Shown: piece by piece, positions 57,697-64,000 of the stretch
Numbering within the stretch: position 1 is the stretch's first letter
Layout of the letters: each line of letters starts with the position of its first letter
NCBI GenBank assembly: GCA_003220535.1
Contig: QHSU01000080.1
Location: forward strand, 18,195 to 82,194
Direction: 5' to 3'
Source: Candidatus Rokuibacteriota bacterium
GTDB taxonomy: Bacteria > Methylomirabilota > Methylomirabilia > Rokubacteriales > CSP1-6
Length of the DNA stretch: 64,000 nucleotides
Position numbers and translations under genes: made by a program
Notes under the pieces: model-generated
The model's input: only the letters and a program-made list of their open reading frames with translations
Databases searched by the model: none
Told to the model about the DNA's origin: nothing

Positions 57697-58952
57697 GGGG
57701 CCGGGTCTTCTACGGCTGGTGGATCGTCGGCGCCGGCTTTTGCCTGGAGGCGCTGATGGGCGCTCTCATGTTCCACGCGTACGGCGCCTACGTGGTCGTG
57801 CTCCGCCAGGAGTTCGGCTGGAGCAAGACGATGTTCTCGGCGGTGTTCTCGATGGCGCGCGCCGAGAGCGGGATCCTCGGGCCGATCCAGGGCTGGTTGA
57901 CGGACCGCTTCGGCCCGCGGGCCCTGATCCGCGTCGGGATGATCATCTTCGCCGTCGGCTTCATGCTGTTCAGCCAGATCGGCTCCCCTCAGACCTTTTT
58001 CCTCACCTTCTTCCTGATGGCGCTGGGCTCGGGCCTGGGCGGCTATCTGCCGATCGGCGTGGCCATCGTCGCCTGGTTCCGCCGCCGCCGCGCCCTGGCG
58101 CTCAGCATCAGCTCGACCGGCATGCCGGTCGGCGGCCTGCTGACGCAGCTCGTGGCGGTCGCGCTGACCACCATCGGCTGGCGCTGGACTGCGTTCATGT
58201 CCGGTGTCCTCGTCCTGCTGGTCGCTCTGCCGGTCTCGCGCCTCGTCCATCACCGGCCCGAGCCTCGCGGCGAGTGGCCTGACGGCGAGTCGCCCGCGCC
58301 CCGTTTCGAGGGGGCAATGACCGCCCCCCGCCCCTCGACGGCTGCCGTCGCTGTCGACTTCACGCCGCGAGAGGCGATGCGGGCACCGGCACTCTGGTAC
58401 ATCTCGATCGGCCACGGCTTGGCGCTGCTCGCGGTTTCGGCCGTCTCGGTCCACCTGATCGTCCACGTCACCGAGCGGCTCGGCTACTCACTGCAGCAGG
58501 CCACCGCGGTGGTGGCGCTGATGACCGTGATGCAGATGATCGGCCAGCTCGGCGGCGGCTTGGCGGGGGACCGCTTCAGCAAGCGGGCGATCGTCGTGGG
58601 CTGTATGGTCGCGCACGCCGCGGGCCTGTTCCTGCTGGCCTCAGCGACGGCATTCTCGGCCGTCGCCGCCTTCGCCGTGCTCCACGGCCTTGCGTGGGGG
58701 GTCCGCGGGCCCCTGATGTCGGCGATCCGCGCCGACTACTTCGGAAGCAAATCGTTCGGCACGATCAGCGGGATCTCCTCGATGGTCGTGATGTTCGGGA
58801 TGATCGGCGGGCCGATCATCGCCGGCGTCCTGGCCGACCGCACCGGGAGCTACGAGACGGCGTTCCGGATCCTCGCCGGGTTCGCCGCGCTCGGCGCGAT
58901 CTTCTTCGTGCTGGCCCGCCGTCCGTCACCGCCTCAGCGCAGCGAGTATTGA
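57693..58952 (+). CDS. MFS transporter (monocarboxylate/oxalate-formate-like)
   Basis: A 419-residue membrane protein starting at GTG, with twelve likely helices. The N-terminus VFYGWWIVGAGFCLEALMG is typical of the MFS branch with oxalate:formate antiporters and monocarboxylate carriers; the loop 2-3 motif is GWLTDRFGPRALIRVG, and a central cytoplasmic loop (about 180-225) is hydrophilic. It is translationally coupled to DppF. It may export the keto acid made by the oxidase in this operon, but that is a guess. Confidence 0.88.
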   Translation: MRGRVFYGWWIVGAGFCLEALMGALMFHAYGAYVVVLRQEFGWSKTMFSAVFSMARAESGILGPIQGWLTDRFGPRALIRVGMIIFAVGFMLFSQIGSPQTFFLTFFLMALGSGLGGYLPIGVAIVAWFRRRRALALSISSTGMPVGGLLTQLVAVALTTIGWRWTAFMSGVLVLLVALPVSRLVHHRPEPRGEWPDGESPAPRFEGAMTAPRPSTAAVAVDFTPREAMRAPALWYISIGHGLALLAVSAVSVHLIVHVTERLGYSLQQATAVVALMTVMQMIGQLGGGLAGDRFSKRAIVVGCMVAHAAGLFLLASATAFSAVAAFAVLHGLAWGVRGPLMSAIRADYFGSKSFGTISGISSMVVMFGMIGGPIIAGVLADRTGSYETAFRILAGFAALGAIFFVLARRPSPPQRSEY

Positions 58953-58976
58953 CAACCTGGGCCGCCCGCGCATAAT
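58949..58976 (+). promoter_or_regulatory. Predicted sigma-70-type promoter
   Basis: A perfect TTGACA (58949-58954, overlapping the MFS stop codon), a 16-base spacer and CATAAT (58971-58976). It lies 76 bases before the orphan binding-protein gene. The spacing matches the promoter at 6812-6839. Confidence 0.65.
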
Positions 58977-59052
58977 CCCGAGCACTCGGGTTCCGTTCAT
59001 CGTTCCTCGGCTTCGCTCGTAGAACTGTTCGCGACGCAGAGGAGGAATTCAC

Positions 59053-60639
59053 ATGATCGAACGGGTGCCGCTTCGGCCGATCTCCCTCTTCGCGCTGATC
59101 CTGGTCGTCGCCCTGCTCCTGGGGCTGTTCGTCCCGACCGAGGGGCGCTCGGAAGCGCCCGAGGGGCGCTCGGAAGCGCCCGCCGGACAACTCACGTGGG
59201 CCGTGCATGTCTCGCTCGCGCCCACGTGGTTCGACCCCGCCGAGACCACCGGGATCATCACGCCCTTCATGTTCCTCTACGCGCTTCACGACGCGCTCGT
59301 GAAGCCGATGCCGGGCAACCCGATGGCGCCGAGCCTGGCGGAGTCCTGGACCGTTTCCCCGGATGGCCTCAGCTACGAGTTCGTCCTGCGCCAGGGAGTG
59401 AAGTTCCACAACGGCGACCCCCTCACCGCCGAGGACGTGAAGTTCTCCATCGAGCGCTACCGCGGCGCCGCGTCCGGACCTTTCAAGGCCCGGGTGGCGG
59501 GCGTGGACGTGATCGATCCTCACCGCGTCCGGTTTCGCTTCAAGCAGCCGTGGCCCGACTTCATGACCTTCTACGGCACGATGGCCACCGGCGCCGGATG
59601 GATCGTTCCCAAGAAGTACGTCGAGCGTGTCGGCGACGACGGCTTCAAGAAGGCGCCGGTGGGGGCCGGCCCTTACAAGTTCGTGTCCTTCACGCCCGGC
59701 GTGGAGCTGGTGCTGGAGGCCAACGAGCAGTATTGGCGGAAGACGCCCGCCGTGAAACGCCTGGTCTTCAAGTCGGTCCCGGACGAGTCCACGCGCCTGG
59801 CGATGCTCAAGCGCGGCGAGGCCGACATCGCCTATTCGATCCGCGGCGCGCTTGCCGAAGAGCTGCGCCGGACCCCGGGGCTCACCCTCAAGCCCAACTA
59901 TCCGCCCGGCACGTTCTGGCTCGTCTTCCCCGAGCAATGGACGGACGCCAGGTCGCCCTGGACCGACAAGCGCGTGCGGCTCGCCGCGAACTACGCGATC
60001 GACCGGCCGGCCATCAACCGGGCGGAGACCCTGGGCTTCTCGCGGATCACCGGCAGCATGATCCCGCACACCTTCCAGTTCTACTGGCCCGCGCCGGCCC
60101 CTTCCTTCGATCCGCGGAAGGCACGGCAGCTTCTAGCCGAAGCCGGCTATCCCAACGGCTTCGACGCGGGCGACTACTACTGCGACGCGTCCTACGCCAA
60201 TCTCGGCGAGGCCGTTGTGAACTACCTCCAGCCGGTCGGCATCCGGGCTCAGCTGCGTCCTCTCGAGCGGGCGGCGTTCATTCTCCAGAACAGTCAAAAG
60301 AAGCTCAAGAACATCATCCAGACGGCGAGCGGCGCCTTCGGGAACACCGCCACCCGGCTGGACGCCTTCGTGGCGGCGGGCGGCACGTTCACCTACGGAA
60401 CCTACGCGGACATCGAGGGCCTCATCGGGGAGCAGGCGGCCGAGATGGACGTGAAGAAGCGGGAGGCCAACCTCCACCGGATCCAGCAGCTCATCCACGA
60501 CAAGGCCATGGTCGCGCCGATCTGGGAGCTGGCGTTCATCAACGGACACGGACCACGGGTGGCGGAGTCGGGACTCACCCTCATCACCAGCCACGCGTAT
60601 TCGAGCCCCTACGAGGACCTGAGGCTCACGGCCAGGTAA
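59053..60639 (+). CDS. ABC transporter substrate-binding protein, family 5, orphan
   Basis: A 528-residue periplasmic binding protein, a close paralogue of the one at 2918-4477 (both have FHNGD, ADDVKFS/AEDVKFS, KAPVGAGPY and QYWRKTP). A signal peptide (FALILVVALLLGLFVP) is followed by two in-frame copies of a 21-base palindromic repeat encoding EGRSEAP twice. No permease or ATPase is directly attached. AGGAGG precedes the ATG and there is a strong promoter upstream. The next gene, an amidohydrolase, converges on it. Confidence 0.9.
   Translation: MIERVPLRPISLFALILVVALLLGLFVPTEGRSEAPEGRSEAPAGQLTWAVHVSLAPTWFDPAETTGIITPFMFLYALHDALVKPMPGNPMAPSLAESWTVSPDGLSYEFVLRQGVKFHNGDPLTAEDVKFSIERYRGAASGPFKARVAGVDVIDPHRVRFRFKQPWPDFMTFYGTMATGAGWIVPKKYVERVGDDGFKKAPVGAGPYKFVSFTPGVELVLEANEQYWRKTPAVKRLVFKSVPDESTRLAMLKRGEADIAYSIRGALAEELRRTPGLTLKPNYPPGTFWLVFPEQWTDARSPWTDKRVRLAANYAIDRPAINRAETLGFSRITGSMIPHTFQFYWPAPAPSFDPRKARQLLAEAGYPNGFDAGDYYCDASYANLGEAVVNYLQPVGIRAQLRPLERAAFILQNSQKKLKNIIQTASGAFGNTATRLDAFVAAGGTFTYGTYADIEGLIGEQAAEMDVKKREANLHRIQQLIHDKAMVAPIWELAFINGHGPRVAESGLTLITSHAYSSPYEDLRLTAR
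59140..59181 (+). repeat. Two tandem in-frame 21-base palindromic units
   Basis: Two identical units, 59140-59160 and 59161-59181, each with the palindromic core GGGCGCTCGGAAGCGCCC. They encode EGRSEAP twice between signal peptide and mature domain. The same core occurs at 4370 in the paralogous gene. Confidence 0.88.
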
Positions 60640-60696
60640 GCGGGGGGTTACCGCGGCTGACTGAGGGCCTTCCGGGCTTCCAGGCAACCAGGCGAG

Positions 60697-62139
60697 CTAC
60701 GTCCACTCCGGGTACGTCTGCGGCGAGAGCGCGTCGGCGTCGCGGCCGGCCCAGTCGAACTGGCGCATGCGCGGCCACATGCGCTCGCCTCCGGCCTGGA
60801 GCGCCGCGAAGATCGCCCGCTCGTCCGCCGCGCGCACGCGCCCGCCGTCGACCACCAGGCGGCCGTCGACCCACACCCGATCGACGTCCTCGGCCGTCGC
60901 GTTATAGACGATGTTCTTCACCGGATCGCGCAGCGGCGTCATGCCCCACGAGGCCCCTTTCCACAGCACGAGGTCGGCCTTGGCTCCCGGCGCGATCCGT
61001 CCGAGATCGTCGCGCCCGAGCGCCCTGGCACCGCCCAATGTCGCGGCGTCGAAGACGTGGGTGGCCGTCGTCGCCTCGGTGTTGCGCTCCACGATCTTGG
61101 ACACGACGGCCGCCCAGCGCATCGCCTCGATGACGCTCTGGGGATTCGTGTCGGTGCCGAGGGACATGGTGACGCCCGCGCGGCGGTACGAGGCGAATGA
61201 CTCCATGACGACGCCGCGGCGGGCGAAGACCCAGACCGCGTGGGCAACGGAGCAGCCGGCGTCGGCCATGATCGCGACGTCGCCCGCCGGGTAGTTGGTC
61301 CAGGACGAGCCGCCGATGACGATCGCGTGGCCGAGGATCGCGTTCGGGCCGAGCACGCCAAGGTCGCGCAGCCAGGCGACCGGCGTCTTGCCATGGCGGG
61401 CCAGCATCTCGTTGAACTCGACGACGGACTGCGAGGCGTGGACCTGCCAGGGCCGTTGACGCTCGTCGGCCGCGCGCTTGGACGCCTGCAGCAGATCCGG
61501 CGTGCACGTGTCGACCTGCGCCGGCGAGAAGAAGCAGCGGACGAGGTCGCCGTGGGCACCGTCGAGCCGCTTGTGGAGCTCGATCGCCTGGGCGAGGCCC
61601 CGGCGCCCGTGCTCCTCGTCCCACTCCCACTCGACGCGCCGGCCGTCGCGGGTGAGCCAGCGGCCCGAGCGGAAGGCGAGCCCCACGTAGACGCGCAGGC
61701 CGTAGTCGGCGGCGCGGGCGGCGACGTAGTCGCTCGCGCCGCCGATCTCCATCACCGTGGTCACGCCGCCGCGGAGGAGCTCCGCCATGGAGAAGTCGAC
61801 GCAGGCGTGCGTCGCATCGTCGTCCTGCGCCGCCCCGCGCACCGGCAGGAGCTCGAACAGGCCGGAGTAGAAGAACTGGGGATTGCCGCGGTCCTCGATG
61901 AACGAGCGATCGAGCGGGGAGCCGCCGAGGTGCGCGTGGGTCGAGATCAGGCCCGGAGTGAGGATCGAATCCGGCGCGTCGACCGTCTCGCCGACGATCT
62001 CGGCCGCGGCCGTGGCGCGCCGGCCGACCGAGACGATGCGATCGCCGTCGACGATCACGGTCCCGTCTCGCAGCAGGCGGTGGCCACGACCGTCGAAGGC
62101 GATGACGTGGCCGGCGTGGATGGCGGTGCGGGGCGGCAT
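60697..62139 (-). CDS. Amidohydrolase family protein (imidazolonepropionase/chlorohydrolase-like)
   Basis: A 480-residue amidohydrolase. The N-terminal sandwich has AGHVIAFDGRG; the metal site follows with ILTPGLISTHAHLGG (His68, His70). Later come VHASQSVVEF (barrel His), AILGHAIVIGG and MSLGTDTNPQSV (catalytic Asp), and the C-terminal GAKADLVLWKG. The set suggests an aminohydrolase or cyclic amidase acting on a ring substrate. It is convergent with the orphan binding protein and divergent from the permease at 62224. Confidence 0.85.
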   Translation of the reverse strand: MPPRTAIHAGHVIAFDGRGHRLLRDGTVIVDGDRIVSVGRRATAAAEIVGETVDAPDSILTPGLISTHAHLGGSPLDRSFIEDRGNPQFFYSGLFELLPVRGAAQDDDATHACVDFSMAELLRGGVTTVMEIGGASDYVAARAADYGLRVYVGLAFRSGRWLTRDGRRVEWEWDEEHGRRGLAQAIELHKRLDGAHGDLVRCFFSPAQVDTCTPDLLQASKRAADERQRPWQVHASQSVVEFNEMLARHGKTPVAWLRDLGVLGPNAILGHAIVIGGSSWTNYPAGDVAIMADAGCSVAHAVWVFARRGVVMESFASYRRAGVTMSLGTDTNPQSVIEAMRWAAVVSKIVERNTEATTATHVFDAATLGGARALGRDDLGRIAPGAKADLVLWKGASWGMTPLRDPVKNIVYNATAEDVDRVWVDGRLVVDGGRVRAADERAIFAALQAGGERMWPRMRQFDWAGRDADALSPQTYPEWT

Positions 62140-62223
62140 GATCGGCCCTCCTCAGGCGAGCGATCCTACCGCGGTTCGGCGCGCCTTGACAGGCCGGGCG
62201 CCCCATGATTTCCTCCGGGCACG

Positions 62224-63129
62224 ATGCGGATGCCGGCCCTCGCCCTCAAGCGCAAGCGGTGGGAGCCGTTCGCCTTCGCCTCGCCCTCGCTCGTGCTGAT
62301 CGGCTTCGTCATCCTCTTCCCACTCGCGTACTCCTTCTACCTGTCGTTCCAGAACTTCGACCTCTCCGTCGGTTCCGACTACGAGTTCGTCGGCGCGAAG
62401 AACTATACGGAGGCGATTTTCCGGGACCCGCGGTTCCTCGGCTCCGTCTGGAACACGGCGGTGATCATCGCCCCGTCGCTGGTACTCGAGCTCCTGCTCG
62501 GGCTCGGGATCGCGATGCTGCTCAGTCGCGTGCTCCGCGGCCGGCCCATCATCACCGCGCTCCTCGCCATCCCCGCCATGGTCTCGCCGGTGATGGCCGC
62601 GATGGCGTGGCGGATGATGTACGGGGTCAAGTACGGGGCCATCAACAACCTGGGGCGGCAACTCGGGATCCTCGACGTCTACTTCGACTGGTTCTCGTCG
62701 CCCTTCATCTCCATCGTGGCCGTTGTGCTGGTCGAGGTCTGGCACAACACGCCCTTCATGATGCTGGTGCTGCTGGCCGGACTGCAGTCGATTCCCCAGG
62801 AGCTGTACGACGCGGCCAGAGTCGATGGCGCCAACCCCTGGCAGAGCTTCTGGTCCGTCACGCTGCCGCTGCTCAAGTTCACGATGGTGGTAGGGGTGAT
62901 GATCCGGCTCATCGACCTGACCAAGCTGTTCGGGCTGATCTTCGTGCTGACCTTCGGCGGGCCCGGCGGCAGCACCGAGACCGTCGCCTTCACGACGTAC
63001 CTGATGGGCTTCAAGGACTTCCGCATGAGCTACGCTGCGGCGCTCTCCTACGTGATCGTCGGCGGCGTGCTGATCTTGACGCTGGTCTTCTTCTGGATGC
63101 AGCGCGTCCGGGAGGCGCGCGCGGCCTGA
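62224..63129 (+). CDS. Sugar-type ABC transporter permease (MalF/UgpA family)
   Basis: A 301-residue membrane protein with the order of helices usual for MalF-like permeases: FAFASPSLVLIGFVILFPLA first, an EAA coupling loop QSIPQELYDAARVDGANPWQ and FGGPGGSTETVAF near the end. There is no binding protein upstream; the preceding gene is divergent. It overlaps the next permease by one base (TGATG). An upstream TTGACA (62186-62191) has no well-spaced -10. Confidence 0.92.
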   Translation: MRMPALALKRKRWEPFAFASPSLVLIGFVILFPLAYSFYLSFQNFDLSVGSDYEFVGAKNYTEAIFRDPRFLGSVWNTAVIIAPSLVLELLLGLGIAMLLSRVLRGRPIITALLAIPAMVSPVMAAMAWRMMYGVKYGAINNLGRQLGILDVYFDWFSSPFISIVAVVLVEVWHNTPFMMLVLLAGLQSIPQELYDAARVDGANPWQSFWSVTLPLLKFTMVVGVMIRLIDLTKLFGLIFVLTFGGPGGSTETVAFTTYLMGFKDFRMSYAAALSYVIVGGVLILTLVFFWMQRVREARAA

Positions 63130-64000
63130 TGGCGGTCGCCGTCGAGCGGAGCGCCGTCGTGACCCAGCGGCTGAAGCGTCACCGGCTGTGGCGACGCATC
63201 GGCCACGCCCTGACCTACCTCGGACTCGCCGTCGCGTTGGTCTTCTTCCTCGGCCCCTTTTTCTGGATCGTGACCACGTCGCTCAAGGGCAACGAGGACT
63301 TCTTCGCGTTCCCGCCGGTGTGGATCCCGCACGAGCCGTCGCTCAAGCACTACGCCGCGCTGTTCACGAGATCGAGCGGGGCGCGGTATTTCACCAACAG
63401 CATGGTGCTCTCGACGTTCAGCATGATCGCCGCGCTGGTCGTGAGCCTGCCGACGGCCTATTCGATCGCCCGCTGGCGCTTCGGCGGCGGGCTCCTGTCC
63501 ATCTTCCTGCTCGTGCTGCGGATGCTGCCGGCCATCGCGCTCATCATCCCGATCTACATCGTCTACAAGCTGCTCGGGATGACCAACAACTACCTGGGCC
63601 TGGTGGTCGTCTACACCGTGCTCTACATCCCGTTCGCGGTGTGGCTGCTCGTCGGCTTCCTCCGCGATTTCCCCGTGGAGATCGAGGAGGCGGCGATGAT
63701 CGACGGGTGCTCGCGGCTCCGGGCGCTCGTCCAGGTGATCGTCCCGATCATCGCGCCGGGGATGGCGGTGGTGGCGCTGTTCGCGTTCATCGCGACGTGG
63801 AACGAGTTCCTCTTCGCGATCGTCCTCACCGGTATCGAGACCAAGACGATGATGGTGCTGGTGACCTCGTTCACGTCAGGTGGCACCGACATGTTCTACG
63901 GCGAGGCGTCGGCCTCGGTCGTGCTCGGCGTGCTTCCCGCCTTCGCGGTCGCCTTCATGCTCCAGCGCTATCTGGTCAAGGGCCTGGCGCTCGGCGGGAC
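63129..64000 (+). CDS. Sugar-type ABC transporter permease (MalG family), cut by the window end
   Basis: The first 290 codons of a MalG-type permease; the frame is still open at the window edge. It includes FLGPFFWIVTTSLKGNEDFF, helices around AALVVSLPTAYSIARW, the EAA loop FPVEIEEAAMIDGCSRLRAL and the end region QRYLVKGLALGG. Members usually stop a few residues after this, so the gene is nearly complete. The ATPase and binding protein of this importer, if adjacent, lie beyond the window. Confidence 0.9.
   Translation, partial: MAVAVERSAVVTQRLKRHRLWRRIGHALTYLGLAVALVFFLGPFFWIVTTSLKGNEDFFAFPPVWIPHEPSLKHYAALFTRSSGARYFTNSMVLSTFSMIAALVVSLPTAYSIARWRFGGGLLSIFLLVLRMLPAIALIIPIYIVYKLLGMTNNYLGLVVVYTVLYIPFAVWLLVGFLRDFPVEIEEAAMIDGCSRLRALVQVIVPIIAPGMAVVALFAFIATWNEFLFAIVLTGIETKTMMVLVTSFTSGGTDMFYGEASASVVLGVLPAFAVAFMLQRYLVKGLALGG

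Noticed and set aside
62186..62210. Possible promoter (TTGACA with CATGAT) before the permease at 62224
   Set aside because: The spacing between hexamers is only 12 bases, too short for a sigma-70 promoter, and no better -10 is in range.

Overview
The window is GC-rich, coding-dense bacterial DNA with no rRNA, tRNA, transposase, integrase, phage gene or CRISPR array that I can see. Gene content is dominated by ABC importers of several families, amidohydrolase-superfamily enzymes (five), FAD amine/amino-acid oxidoreductases, MetE-like vitamin-B12-independent methyltransferases (two), alcohol dehydrogenase, TauD-type dioxygenase and MmgE/PrpD. Together with the composition and many short GC palindromes, this suits a soil or sediment heterotroph of the Candidatus Rokubacteria (Methylomirabilota) type. 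That placement is an inference from style, not from a marker gene.

Layout. 0-7 kb: MBL-fold lipoprotein, MetE-like enzyme, orphan family-5 substrate-binding protein (SBP), amidohydrolase, zinc alcohol dehydrogenase, and a giant inverted repeat at 5601-5704. 6.9-12.6 kb: plus-strand operon of a TauD-type dioxygenase, a small unknown protein, a ThuA-like/Gfo-Idh-MocA fusion, a second Gfo-Idh-MocA protein, a family-4 glycosyltransferase and an NlpC/P60 lipoprotein. 12.8-15.5 kb: VOC protein, alpha/beta hydrolase, and a peptidase S51-like domain fused to a CysS-type C-terminal domain. 15.6-21.5 kb: two amidohydrolases and a fused anthranilate synthase (TrpEG) preceded by what reads as a complete tryptophan attenuator: a 22-residue leader peptide with three consecutive Trp codons, a competing hairpin and a Rho-independent terminator. 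This is the most striking regulatory element here.

21.7-34.8 kb: TPR protein, SMP-30-like lactonase and a purine-phosphorylase-like protein, then a plus-strand series of NMT1-type SBP, SsuB/SsuC-type ATPase and permease, FAD oxidoreductase, ComB-like phosphatase, uridine-phosphorylase-like enzyme and an aminohydrolase. It looks like uptake and breakdown of a heterocyclic nucleobase or nucleoside-like compound. A proline racemase/hydroxyproline epimerase and a DadA-like dehydrogenase follow. 34.8-41.6 kb: MmgE/PrpD, a second MetE-like enzyme, a decayed PhzF gene behind an ArsR regulator, a Thr/Ser dehydratase, and an overlapping DUF1989-DinB-DUF1989 triplet.

41.7-46.7 kb: a branched-chain-type importer in which permease LivM and ATPase LivG are fused. 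46.7-47.6 kb: a stretch of gene debris (tail of a galactose-oxidase-like protein, tail of an alpha/beta hydrolase, tandem repeats). 47.7-50.8 kb: a sugar-type SBP with two permeases but no ATPase. 51.1-59 kb: a complete Dpp-type importer with an FAD amino-acid oxidase embedded between permeases and ATPases, and an MFS transporter at the end. 59-64 kb: a second orphan family-5 SBP (paralogue of the one at 2.9 kb), another amidohydrolase and two sugar-type permeases, the last cut by the window edge.

Genes within operons are tightly packed, often with 4-base ATGA/GTGA overlaps. Hairpins recur between SBP and permease genes or between permeases, and two paralogous SBPs carry palindromic repeats in frame just after their signal peptides. 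All functions are assigned from motifs and family resemblance read by eye; no database search was possible.
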